A stretch of 47,680 nt of DNA from Balneolales bacterium. GTDB lineage: Bacteria; Bacteroidota; Rhodothermia; Balneolales; Natronogracilivirgulaceae. The notes under the pieces were generated by a model. The model searched no databases. It was given only the letters and a program-made list of their open reading frames with translations, and was not told the origin of the DNA. Positions 26,513 to 35,170 of this stretch are shown piece by piece (position 1 is the stretch's first letter; each line of letters begins with the position of its first letter). The position numbers and the translations under genes were made by a program. The stretch lies in contig SLLP01000081.1 in NCBI GenBank assembly GCA_007133995.1, positions 1 to 47,680 of the forward strand. Reading direction: 5' to 3'.

Positions 26513-28168
26513 ATGGTAGTTTTTGAGAAGATTATCTACACACTTGAGGAGCTGGTCTGGAATACACCGGAAATCATGCCTGTCATGGTTATTGCCCTGC
26601 TCAGTTTCGGTCTTTTTATAACACTGCGTTTGGGATTCATCCAAATTCGCAAATTCGGTCATGGACTCAAGGTACTGTCCGGGCGTTACGATGGAACAAA
26701 TCTCCTGGGTGATGTCAGCCATTTCCAGGCTCTCAGTACGGTGCTTTCGGCAACGGTTGGTATCGGGAATATTGCAGGAGTTGCACTGGCAATCCACTTC
26801 GGCGGTCCCGGCGCTCTTTTCTGGATGTGGGTAACTGCCGTCTTCGGGATGGCTGTCAAGTACGCAGAATGCACCTTGAGCACTATTTATCGCAGGACCA
26901 ATGCCGATGGATCTATTTCGGGCGGACCGATGTATTATATTGAGCGCGGGCTGGGTAAACGATGGAAATGGCTTGCCGTCTGCTTTGCATCATTTGCCGT
27001 GATTTGCTCCTTCCTGACTGGCAATGGTGTTCAGGCCAATACGGTTGCCGACACGATGCAAAGTGCTTTTGGCATCCCCAAGATTCTCACGGGTTTGATA
27101 ACAGCAACTGCAGTGGCTCTGGTTATTATAGGCGGCATCAAGCGTATAGGCCTGGTGGCTGCGCGTCTGGTTCCTGTCATGGCTGTTCTGTATATCGGTG
27201 GTGCCATAGTTATTTTGCTGCTTCACCACACCGAACTCCTGTCATCTCTTGCTTTGATATTTACATCGGCATTCAATCCTCAGGCTGGCGCCTTTGGTAT
27301 TGGATCCGGTGCATTTATGATGACGTTTGTCTGGGGTATCCGGCGCGGTCTGTTTTCCAATGAAGCGGGACAGGGATCTGCTCCTATTGCGCTCGCTGCA
27401 GCCAAGACCGATGAACCGGTGCAGGTGGGTGTCGTAGCCCTGCTGGGCCCCTTTGTCGACACCCTTGTGATCTGCACTATGACCGGATTGGTCATTATCA
27501 CTACCGGCTCCTGGGAAGCCCATCATCCCGCCCATCTCGATCTCAATCATCCGGAAGTGACCTATGTGATCGATAACGAGTCCCACCGGGATGTTGAATA
27601 TGAACCGGGTGTGCCGATGACCCTTCGCATTGAGGATGGTTTACCCCTTGAGGGTTCATTCACGTATTACGGTTTTGATGTTGACACTATTTACACTGAT
27701 GCTGCACGATTGGCGCTCTTCAAGGGGTCGATAACCATTATGGATGGTGTTGCGGTTGCCGTTGATCTTGACGACAACGAATTCACGCATCTGAACACCG
27801 CTGTGATTCAGAATGGGGCGCCTCTTACAGCGGCAGCTTTTGAAGTGGGTCTGTCACCCCTTTTCCCCGGCGGACAATATCTTGTAACGATCTGCGTGTT
27901 TCTTTTTGCAATATCCACATCCATCAGCTGGAGCTACTATGGCGAGCGCTCCATACACTACCTGTTTGGCGACCGCTCAATTTTTTATTACCGTCTGATG
28001 TATGTAGCAATGCACTTTGCCGGGGCTGTCCTTACGCTTGGACTGGTCTGGACTTTTGGTGATATCATGCTGGGATTGATGACCTTCCCGAACCTGATTG
28101 GTTTGTTTGCCCTCTCCGGTGTCGTCTACAAAGCTACAAAAAAGTACTTCGATACCTATCCGACATAA
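26513..28168 (+). CDS. AGCS alanine/glycine:cation symporter with a large extracytoplasmic insert
   Basis: Sodium- or proton-coupled amino-acid importer of the cytoplasmic membrane. Family motifs are clear: HFQALSTVLSATVGIGNIAGVA near the N terminus, SGGPMYYIERGLG, and the GLFSNEAGQGSAPIALAAAK signature. AGCS proteins are usually 440-480 residues; this one has 551 because about 100 residues (about 335-432) are inserted between two membrane helices after VIITTGSW. The insert is hydrophilic, beta-rich and without cysteines, and should face the periplasm. Otherwise the helices are complete. The substrate cannot be told from the sequence. Confidence 0.93.
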   Translation: MVVFEKIIYTLEELVWNTPEIMPVMVIALLSFGLFITLRLGFIQIRKFGHGLKVLSGRYDGTNLLGDVSHFQALSTVLSATVGIGNIAGVALAIHFGGPGALFWMWVTAVFGMAVKYAECTLSTIYRRTNADGSISGGPMYYIERGLGKRWKWLAVCFASFAVICSFLTGNGVQANTVADTMQSAFGIPKILTGLITATAVALVIIGGIKRIGLVAARLVPVMAVLYIGGAIVILLLHHTELLSSLALIFTSAFNPQAGAFGIGSGAFMMTFVWGIRRGLFSNEAGQGSAPIALAAAKTDEPVQVGVVALLGPFVDTLVICTMTGLVIITTGSWEAHHPAHLDLNHPEVTYVIDNESHRDVEYEPGVPMTLRIEDGLPLEGSFTYYGFDVDTIYTDAARLALFKGSITIMDGVAVAVDLDDNEFTHLNTAVIQNGAPLTAAAFEVGLSPLFPGGQYLVTICVFLFAISTSISWSYYGERSIHYLFGDRSIFYYRLMYVAMHFAGAVLTLGLVWTFGDIMLGLMTFPNLIGLFALSGVVYKATKKYFDTYPT

Positions 28169-28292
28169 CATTGTCGATTCCTTGTGCCGGTTCCCGAATT
28201 AATAATTTTTTTCGCATTAAATCATCCTGAAAACACGTTCATTACATGACACTCCGGCGAAAACATCCTGCCGGATCTGAAATCATTTGTTT

Positions 28293-28928
28293 ATGGCATC
28301 TTTAAAAAATGTATCGCTGGTGGATCATCCTGTTGTGGCTCGGGATCTGACTATTTTGCGAAACAAAAATACGTCACCCATGGTTTTCCGGTCAGCGCTA
28401 GGGCGAATTGCCATCATTCTGGCTTATCATTCCCTCAAGGGACTTCCGCTCAAGAAGGTCAAGGTGGAAACCCCAATCCAGGTTACCAACGGATACGAGC
28501 TTGATACCGAGATTGCCGTGGTCTCGATTCTGCGTGCCGGACTGGGTCTGGTTGATGCGGTCATGCAATTCATACCAGAAGCAAAGATTGGCCATCTGGG
28601 CATGTATCGTGATGAAGTAACGCATCAACCCATTGATTACTACTCAAAGATACCCCACAACATTGCCAGGCATCATGTATTGCTGGTGGATCCAATGCTG
28701 GCAACCGGCGGCAGTGCCAGTGATTCCATTTCATACCTGAAGAGCAAGGGCGCCAAAAATATCCGATTCATATGCCTTATATCAGCACCAGAAGGCATCC
28801 GGCGTATACAGGATCAGCACCCCGATGTATCCATTGTCACTGCGGCTATTGATGAGCGGCTCAATCACGATGCGTTCATTGTTCCCGGACTGGGTGATGC
28901 CGGCGACCGTATTTTCGGGACAATTTAA
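28293..28928 (+). CDS. upp: Uracil phosphoribosyltransferase
   Basis: Salvages uracil to UMP with PRPP. The PRPP-binding loop is VDPMLATGGSA, the uracil-binding end GDAGDRIFGT closes the protein, and SILRAGLGLVDAV is the conserved core strand-turn. With ATG 28293 the protein has 211 residues, normal for the family; a TTG six bases upstream is less likely. The lptC gene begins four bases after its stop, so upp is the head gene of the LPS-export pair here. Confidence 0.95.
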   Translation: MASLKNVSLVDHPVVARDLTILRNKNTSPMVFRSALGRIAIILAYHSLKGLPLKKVKVETPIQVTNGYELDTEIAVVSILRAGLGLVDAVMQFIPEAKIGHLGMYRDEVTHQPIDYYSKIPHNIARHHVLLVDPMLATGGSASDSISYLKSKGAKNIRFICLISAPEGIRRIQDQHPDVSIVTAAIDERLNHDAFIVPGLGDAGDRIFGTI

Positions 28929-28932
28929 GACT

Positions 28933-29505
28933 ATGTCGCCCAATATCTCTACAACGGTGATCATTATGGCAGCTCTCCTTGCCTTATGGGTGGGATGCAC
29001 AGACTTGTCTGATTATGACCGGGAGCGGGTAAGAGATGCCATGGCGGATTCCCTTCTCTCCGTCACTGAATCGCATAATATCCGGATGCAACTTATTGAA
29101 GATGGCAGACGAATCGTAACAGTGCAGGCTCCCTTCGCCGCTACCTTCACCCGTGAAGGACGCAGTGAAACCGAACTTCGCGATTCGGTTCAAGTCACCG
29201 TACTTGATGACGACGGTAATGTGGAGACGGTGGTTACAAGTCATTCGGCACGCTACCTGGGCCATGATTCAGAATTTCATTTCAGCGACAATGTATTCGT
29301 AACCACCAGGGATGGCAGGCGGCTGAGAACCGACTACCTGGAGTGGTCACAACAAAACCGCTCTATATACACTCCGGATTTTGTGATTATTGTAACCAGG
29401 AATGACAGTATTACAGGATATGGTCTCTCAGGGACCGATGATCTCTCCTCCTATCGGCTCACGGAAGTAACGGGTGAATTTGAACTGGACCAAACCGATC
29501 CGTAA
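28933..29505 (+). CDS. lptC: LPS export protein LptC-like lipoprotein
   Basis: Periplasmic link of the Lpt bridge that carries lipopolysaccharide from LptBFG to LptA. 190 residues: a hydrophobic signal ending at Cys22 (LALWVGC, an imperfect lipobox), then the LptC/OstA-type beta fold with ARYLGHDSEFHFSDNVFVTTRDGRRLRTD, a typical LptC jellyroll pattern. A longer upstream start at 28825 lies inside upp and would add non-signal residues, so ATG 28933 is preferred. An OstA-family gene follows after 21 bases, which supports the Lpt assignment. Confidence 0.85.
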   Translation: MSPNISTTVIIMAALLALWVGCTDLSDYDRERVRDAMADSLLSVTESHNIRMQLIEDGRRIVTVQAPFAATFTREGRSETELRDSVQVTVLDDDGNVETVVTSHSARYLGHDSEFHFSDNVFVTTRDGRRLRTDYLEWSQQNRSIYTPDFVIIVTRNDSITGYGLSGTDDLSSYRLTEVTGEFELDQTDP

Positions 29506-29526
29506 GGCGATATTGAAATATTTCGT

Positions 29527-30942
29527 ATGAAAGACACATGGATTATACCGGTTTTTATCAAGATCATGATGCTGTTCGGCATGCTGATACTGTGGGCGGA
29601 ATCTTCTGATGCTCAAAACCGGGTGCGTATTATCCAATCCGATGAACTCGAAGGGATTGTCACCGAAGAGGGTCGGATTCGAAAACTCACGGGCAATGTA
29701 TCCCTTCAGACGGATGACTTCACTATTCTCTGCGACAGCGCCTGGCACTATATGGATAGGGAGGAGCTGCGGGCATGGGGAAACATCGAAATCACATCCG
29801 AACGTGAACAGATATGGTCCGACAGGGCCACCTACGATCTGGTTTCAGAGGTTGCACTTTTCGAGGGGCGGGTGATCATGCAGTCTGAAAACGTTCTGCT
29901 GTTCAGTGATGAGGTGTTTTACAGTTTTATCACTGAAATCGCCCTGTTTCCTGAGCAGCTCAGGCTGGAGGACGATCGTGGGGTGCTGCTGGCCGATTCG
30001 GGATATTATTACAATGCGCTTGACAGTGCGATTTTCCGCGGCAATGTGCAGGTGGCTGATTCCCTGCAGTACATTGAGGCAGACAGCATGTTTACCAGGC
30101 GGGGCGATGAATATTATGAGCTTCATGGCAGGGTTTATCTCGATGATTTGGAGAATCGCACCAGGCTCACGGGGTCTTTTGTGCTTTCGGATTCCACCGG
30201 GTACCGGCGTGTTGAGGGGGGCAGCAGGATGAGACGCATCAGTGAAGATATGACCGATACGACCTTCCTGTGGGCTGACTGGCTGGAGGTGAACCAGAAG
30301 GATACCATAAATACATTCACTGCCTATGATGAAGTGCATATTTGGACTGAATCCTACAGCAGCCTTTCCGATACGGCCCATTATGATGACGGGCTTCAGC
30401 ATTTCATACTGAGAGGCAGTCCAAGGCTCTGGTATGAGGAGATGCAGCTTACCGGCCCCTTCATCCACATTCAGCTGGAACAGGATAGTGTACGGTATCT
30501 GGAATCATACGAGCGCTCTTTCGCGGTTCAGAGGGACACCACCCTTGACCGCTTAAATCAGATCACCGGCGACACTCTTTTCATTCGTTTCGACGAGGGG
30601 TCGGTTTCCTATATGCAAGTATATCCGAGAGGCAATGTTCTTTACTTCGTCAAGGATTCAGATGACACTGCCGATGGAGCAATCGAGATGACGGCTGATT
30701 TTATCAGGCTGGATTTCGTAGAGGGTGAGCTCGAGGATGTGATTGCCCGTCACAATGTAGACGGCACCTTTTTCGAAGAGAATCCGGGCATCGCGGAACG
30801 CAGACTTCAGGGATTTGCGTGGGACCCCGAGACGCGCCCGCTGCGTCCGGATCAACCCATTGAGCCCAGACTTCCTCCAGTTTCCCTGGAGCGACCGTTT
30901 GAGCTTCCACCACGGTATGCTCCACGGCAGCAGCTGCAGTGA
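29527..30942 (+). CDS. OstA/LptA-like periplasmic protein
   Basis: Secreted (signal peptide ends near Ala29, SSDAQN) and made of repeated OstA-type beta strands. Repeated elements of the form (Y)D...LEGRV, AWGNIEI, FRGNVQVADS and LHGRVYLDD run from about residue 40 to 400. Proteins like this bind LPS as the bridge LptA or as part of LptD-like assemblies. At 471 residues it is much longer than E. coli LptA (185) and resembles the long OstA-like proteins of Bacteroidota. The C terminus is proline-rich. It sits directly behind lptC, so a role in LPS transport is the natural reading. Confidence 0.85.
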   Translation: MKDTWIIPVFIKIMMLFGMLILWAESSDAQNRVRIIQSDELEGIVTEEGRIRKLTGNVSLQTDDFTILCDSAWHYMDREELRAWGNIEITSEREQIWSDRATYDLVSEVALFEGRVIMQSENVLLFSDEVFYSFITEIALFPEQLRLEDDRGVLLADSGYYYNALDSAIFRGNVQVADSLQYIEADSMFTRRGDEYYELHGRVYLDDLENRTRLTGSFVLSDSTGYRRVEGGSRMRRISEDMTDTTFLWADWLEVNQKDTINTFTAYDEVHIWTESYSSLSDTAHYDDGLQHFILRGSPRLWYEEMQLTGPFIHIQLEQDSVRYLESYERSFAVQRDTTLDRLNQITGDTLFIRFDEGSVSYMQVYPRGNVLYFVKDSDDTADGAIEMTADFIRLDFVEGELEDVIARHNVDGTFFEENPGIAERRLQGFAWDPETRPLRPDQPIEPRLPPVSLERPFELPPRYAPRQQLQ

Positions 30943-30976
30943 TTAGGAGACATTCATTCATTGGCCGATTCAGCAG

Positions 30977-31012
30977 GCGGGTGCTTCACCGCCCCGATCA
31001 GACCGACCGGGG
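30977..31012. terminator. Two GC-rich hairpins in a convergent gap
   Basis: GGCGGGTG/CACCGCC and CCCCGATC/GACCGGGG lie side by side between the OstA-like and EF-G genes, which end 87 bases apart. Neither has a U-tract. They could slow polymerase from both directions, but I cannot call a classical terminator. Confidence 0.3.
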
Positions 31013-31029
31013 TCAGCAAAGCGGGAATA

Positions 31030-33159
31030 TCAGGATAGTTCCTCTTTTTCAGCAGTTTCCTTCATGATACGCTCCTGGATTTCATGGGGCACCGGCCCAT
31101 ATCCATGAAACTTGCGGTTGTGCGTTGCCCTTCCCTGCGTCATAGAGCGTAAATGGGTCGCGTACCGATAGAGCTCGGCCAGCGGGACAACGGCCTTTAC
31201 TTTCTGGAAGGTTCCTTCGGAATCCATACCCTGTACCTGCCCGCGACGCGGGGCAAGGTCACTCATCACATCTCCCATATATTCTGCGGGTACGGTGACT
31301 TCAATCTCATAAATAGGTTCCAGTAGCTGGGGTTTCGCTTCAAGAAATCCATTTTTGAACGCCATCAGTGCTGCTGTTTTGAAAGCAGCCTCGTTGGAAT
31401 CCACCGAGTGCATAGATCCGTCATAAACCGAGACGCGGATATCCCTTGCCCGGCAGCCGGAAAGCGGGCCGTTTTCCATTTTTTCCATGACTCCTTTCAG
31501 GATAGCGGGCATGAAACGGGCATCAATCACACCACCGACGATACAATTTTGGAACATCAGCTTTCCACCCCATTCCAGATCAATTTCCTGGGTATCCCTG
31601 ACGTTGACATCCGGCGTCGGGGGCATGCCTTCCTCCCATGGCTCGAGGTATAAGAAGACTTCGCCGTATTGTCCGGCGCCGCCAGACTGCTTTTTATGGC
31701 GGTACTGCGATTTGACTGCTTTGGTAATGGTTTCACGATAAGGCACACCCGGCTCATAGAATTCGGGGTTCAGCTTGAAGCGATGCTCCAGCATATACCG
31801 GACGACATTCAAATGTTCCTCACCCTGTCCGCTCAGGATAATCTGTCTGAGCTCCATGCTGTTTTCTACCTGGAGCGATGGGTCTTCGCGCTGCAGCTGA
31901 TTGAGCGCGGCGCCGATTTTTTCCTCCTCGCCTTTTATTTTCGATCGGACAGCCATTCGCTCGGTGGGTTCCGGATATTTCACTTTTGCGATGCCGATAT
32001 CGATGCTTTTGTCACGCAGGGTATCTCCCACCGCGCCATCTTTCAACTTCACAACAGCGCCGATATCACCGGCATTGATTTCGGAAACATCCACCCGCTT
32101 ACCGCCCTGGGTCAAAAACAGGTTGCCGAGCCGATTGGTTGTACCCCTGGCGTGGTTGATCATGTCAGAACCGGTTTTGAGAGTGCCTCCGAAGACTTTC
32201 AGAAAGGTAAGATCACCGACATGTTCTTCGGAAATGGTCTTGAACAGAAAGGCCAGCGGTTTCTGATCAACATCGACGGCAAGATTGTTGCCGTCGGCAT
32301 CTTTGTCGGGGTTGGCTTCCAGCGGGTTGGGCAGCACGTTGTCAATGAAGCCCATCACACGTCCGGAACCCATGTTGCGTTCAGCGGAGAGGCAGAACAT
32401 CGGAAAAACCTGGCGCTGAAGTATCGCCTTTTGCAGACCCTCCACCATTTCATCTTCATCGAGATGACCTTTCTCGAAATAGAGATCCATCAGAGATTCG
32501 TCGTTTTCGGCAACGGCTTCAATCAGTTCATTATGCTGCAGGTCAGCCTGTGATTTCTGGGAGTCAGCGATGGGGAGCTTGTCTGGCTTGCCTCCGTCCT
32601 CTGAGAACTCATACATCTGCATTTTGAGCACATCGATGATGGCAGAGAATCCTTCTCCCTCCTCATAAGGGTACTGAACAGGAACCACTTCGCGCCCAAA
32701 GCGCTCCTTGCACAGATCCACGACCATCTGGTAATTGGAATTGGGATGGTCGACCTTGTTGACAATAAAGAACGCGGGTTTGTTCATTTCTGCAACGATA
32801 TTCCAGAGAATTTCGGTGCCTACTTCCACACCGTGTTCTGCATCCAGCACAAACACGGCTGCATCTGCCACCTTGAGTGCATTAACCACCTCACCAACGT
32901 AATCAGCGGTCCCGGGGGTGTCGATCAGATTGATTTTGGTTCCGCGCCAGTCAAGATGCATAAATGAACTGAAAACCGACTTCTGTTTCTCTTTTTCAAT
33001 AGCATGATAGTCTGACATGGTATTGGACTCCTCGACCGATCCGCGCCGTTTGATTGATCCGGACTCGAAAAGCATGGTTTCTGCGAGGGTGGTCTTGCCC
33101 GAGCCGGAATGCCCGAGCAGTGCGATGTTTCTGATCTTTTGGGTTTGATACACATTCAT
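31030..33159 (-). CDS. Elongation factor G paralogue, EF-G2 type
   Basis: A 709-residue translation factor with all EF-G domains: G domain (1-280), then domains II-V ending with EVTVPAEYMGDVMSDL and RRGQVQGMDSEG. The P-loop is GHSGSGKT (16-23) and the base-recognition motif NKVD. In the second switch the usual DTPGH is DTPGTADY (Thr84), so the catalytic histidine is absent. This places it with the EF-G2 branch that includes Bacteroides EF-G2, reported to move ribosomes without GTPase activity, and Thermus EF-G2. It lies alone, away from rpsL/rpsG/tuf, unlike canonical fusA. A separate canonical EF-G must exist elsewhere. Confidence 0.9.
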   Translation of the reverse strand: MNVYQTQKIRNIALLGHSGSGKTTLAETMLFESGSIKRRGSVEESNTMSDYHAIEKEKQKSVFSSFMHLDWRGTKINLIDTPGTADYVGEVVNALKVADAAVFVLDAEHGVEVGTEILWNIVAEMNKPAFFIVNKVDHPNSNYQMVVDLCKERFGREVVPVQYPYEEGEGFSAIIDVLKMQMYEFSEDGGKPDKLPIADSQKSQADLQHNELIEAVAENDESLMDLYFEKGHLDEDEMVEGLQKAILQRQVFPMFCLSAERNMGSGRVMGFIDNVLPNPLEANPDKDADGNNLAVDVDQKPLAFLFKTISEEHVGDLTFLKVFGGTLKTGSDMINHARGTTNRLGNLFLTQGGKRVDVSEINAGDIGAVVKLKDGAVGDTLRDKSIDIGIAKVKYPEPTERMAVRSKIKGEEEKIGAALNQLQREDPSLQVENSMELRQIILSGQGEEHLNVVRYMLEHRFKLNPEFYEPGVPYRETITKAVKSQYRHKKQSGGAGQYGEVFLYLEPWEEGMPPTPDVNVRDTQEIDLEWGGKLMFQNCIVGGVIDARFMPAILKGVMEKMENGPLSGCRARDIRVSVYDGSMHSVDSNEAAFKTAALMAFKNGFLEAKPQLLEPIYEIEVTVPAEYMGDVMSDLAPRRGQVQGMDSEGTFQKVKAVVPLAELYRYATHLRSMTQGRATHNRKFHGYGPVPHEIQERIMKETAEKEELS

Positions 33160-33238
33160 GAGTTAAGCTCCATTTGAGTTAAAGGCAGATTCGCAACCTT
33201 TTTCGGAATTATAAATTATTTCGTATTAATTTGGTTAG

Positions 33239-33265
33239 AAGCGTAAATAAATATTAACTACGCTT
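33239..33265. promoter_or_regulatory. Inverted repeat upstream of asparaginase
   Basis: AAGCGTA and TACGCTT, perfect seven-base arms 13 bases apart, in the 174-base divergent gap between the EF-G paralogue and asparaginase. The spacing suits an operator for a dimeric regulator, but the AT-rich setting makes chance possible. No recognised promoter could be placed with certainty. Confidence 0.3.
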
Positions 33266-33333
33266 AGAAAGTATTGTAGCGCAAAGTAACTTTTTGGAAA
33301 CCTTTTGGCAATAACATGGTGTAAGCATTTACA

Positions 33334-34338
33334 ATGAAACGCATTCTTATCCTGCACACAGGTGGCACCATTGCCATGCAACTTCATGATAGTCAGACAG
33401 ATAGTGCCACAACGAGTACTTCATTCAATTTGGATTTTTTTAAGGACCAGGTGCCGGGTTTGCAGGAAATAGCAGATCTGGAGTCTATAACTCTGTTTCT
33501 GGAAGACAGCTCCAATATGGTTCCGGGAATGTGGGTGAAACTTGCTGCTGCGATAGAAGAGCATTATGATGCTTTTGACGGTTTCGTTGTGCTCCATGGA
33601 ACCGATACCATGGCGTATACCGCATCCGCTCTCTCCTTTGCCTTTGAAAACCTCTCCAAACCGGTGGTATTTACGGGAAGCCAGGTCCCGCTGAGCAATC
33701 GCCGTACCGATGCGCGCCGCAATCTGATCAATTCGGTGGAACTGGCCACCCTGAATATTCCGGAAGTCTGCATCTGCTTCAATGACCGGGTCTACCGCGG
33801 CAACCGTGCCACAAAGATCAGTATCGGTGACTTTGACGCGTTTGCATCACCCAATCATCCGGTGCTTGCGGAATTCGGATTGAAGCTGGAGATCCGTTCT
33901 CACTACCGGCCTGGTACCGGCACCTTTTGCAACAATGCCCGGTTCGACCCGAGGATCCGGTTGCTCAAGCTGTATCCAGGCATGGATTTTGACCGTTCTC
34001 TTCCTGCAGACTCCACCGAGGCGAAGGCACTCATCATAGAAGCTTTTGGCAGTGGGAACCTTCCTGCCGGGAAAAATCAGACACTTATTCCCGGGCTTCA
34101 GCGCTACCTGTCCAATGACGGCATTGTCATCATTACCTCGCAGGCGGTATATGATGAGGTGGACCTTGGCAAATACGAAGGTGGGCGCCTGGCAAAAAAA
34201 ATGGGGGCACTTTCTGCAGGTGACATGACTACAGAAGCATGCGTCACAAAAATCATGTATCTTCTTGCACATCATGATGACATTACTATAACCAAAGAGC
34301 TGTTCAGGGAAAATCGTGCCGGTGAGCGTTCCCACTAG
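33334..34338 (+). CDS. ansA: Type I L-asparaginase
   Basis: Hydrolyses asparagine to aspartate and ammonia in the cytosol. The first catalytic threonine is in LHTGGTIAM (Thr12) and the second in VLHGTDTMAYTAS (Thr90-Asp91), both spaced as in the family; GSQVPLSNRRTDARRN follows. There is no signal peptide, which favours the cytosolic type I over the periplasmic type II enzyme. The 334-residue length is normal. The next gene, an exonuclease, starts 57 bases downstream on the same strand and may share the transcript. Confidence 0.95.
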   Translation: MKRILILHTGGTIAMQLHDSQTDSATTSTSFNLDFFKDQVPGLQEIADLESITLFLEDSSNMVPGMWVKLAAAIEEHYDAFDGFVVLHGTDTMAYTASALSFAFENLSKPVVFTGSQVPLSNRRTDARRNLINSVELATLNIPEVCICFNDRVYRGNRATKISIGDFDAFASPNHPVLAEFGLKLEIRSHYRPGTGTFCNNARFDPRIRLLKLYPGMDFDRSLPADSTEAKALIIEAFGSGNLPAGKNQTLIPGLQRYLSNDGIVIITSQAVYDEVDLGKYEGGRLAKKMGALSAGDMTTEACVTKIMYLLAHHDDITITKELFRENRAGERSH

Positions 34339-34395
34339 AACGACAGCACAAGGTGCCTTTCCACAAAACTGCCAATACCATGTTATCTTAAAGCT

Positions 34396-35109
34396 ATGTT
34401 TTTTGTATTTGATATCGAATCCATACCGGACATTCCATTTCTGAGAGAGTTGCTTGAAAATTCCCCGGAGGACGAACAAGCTCTACTTGAGCTTGCCGCT
34501 GAGGAATTCGGGCGCGGCAAATCCGGTTTTCTGCCCCCCATGTATCACCAGATGGTATCCTGGGTCGGTTTGTGGGTCACCGCTTCAGGGGAGCCAAAGC
34601 AAAAAGTGGCTTGGAGCGGGATGGACGAACGGAAAGGGATCATGGCGCTCATTGATACCCTCAGCACCTATAAGGACTTTGGGGTCATACACCACAACGG
34701 CAAGGGATTTGATCTGCCTCTGGTTACGTACCGTGCGCTCAAGCACGGGCTGCAGCTGCCGCCGCGGTTGAATACTCATGATATCCGGTACCGGTTCAGC
34801 AAACAAAATCTTGATCTTATGGATGAGTTCAGCAATTTCGGGGCAAGCAGTTATCCGAAACTCAAACACATAGGCACGCTGATCGGGATACCGGTCAAGG
34901 TTACCGGGGAGGGTAACGAAGTGCTTGACATGTACCGGCTCGGGGAGCTGGACCGTATCGAACACTATTGCTACGAAGATGTTATGGCTACCTACCTCAT
35001 ATGGCTTCATCTGCAGTACACCAATGGCGAGCTTCCTCCGACAAAGTTCAAGGACCTTCGTACACGTGCCTTGTCCAAACTCAGAGAGATTCAGGAAAAA
35101 GCGATTTAA
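34396..35109 (+). CDS. PolB-type 3'-5' exonuclease-like protein
   Basis: A free-standing DnaQ/DEDDy-like nuclease of the family annotated as related to the exonuclease domain of DNA polymerase B. The acidic metal residues are visible: FDIES at the N terminus (Asp6, Glu8), HNGKGFDLP in the middle, and YCYEDVMATY near the end. The 237 residues hold only the nuclease fold, with no polymerase part. Substrate and pathway are unknown; DNA repair or nucleic-acid turnover is a family-based guess. Confidence 0.88.
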   Translation: MFFVFDIESIPDIPFLRELLENSPEDEQALLELAAEEFGRGKSGFLPPMYHQMVSWVGLWVTASGEPKQKVAWSGMDERKGIMALIDTLSTYKDFGVIHHNGKGFDLPLVTYRALKHGLQLPPRLNTHDIRYRFSKQNLDLMDEFSNFGASSYPKLKHIGTLIGIPVKVTGEGNEVLDMYRLGELDRIEHYCYEDVMATYLIWLHLQYTNGELPPTKFKDLRTRALSKLREIQEKAI

Positions 35110-35170
35110 AATATTCCGTCTCTTGCCCATTTTATACTTGATAATTTATCATCACATAAAATTCAACACC

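Noticed and set aside
28253..28275. TCCGGC/GCCGGA stem-loop before upp
   Set aside because: A six-pair stem alone in an AT-rich leader is too weak to call; no attenuator or PyrR-type fold is visible.
34925..35170. Upstream extension of the S9 peptidase
   Set aside because: It overlaps the exonuclease gene in another frame; the signal peptide begins at 35171.
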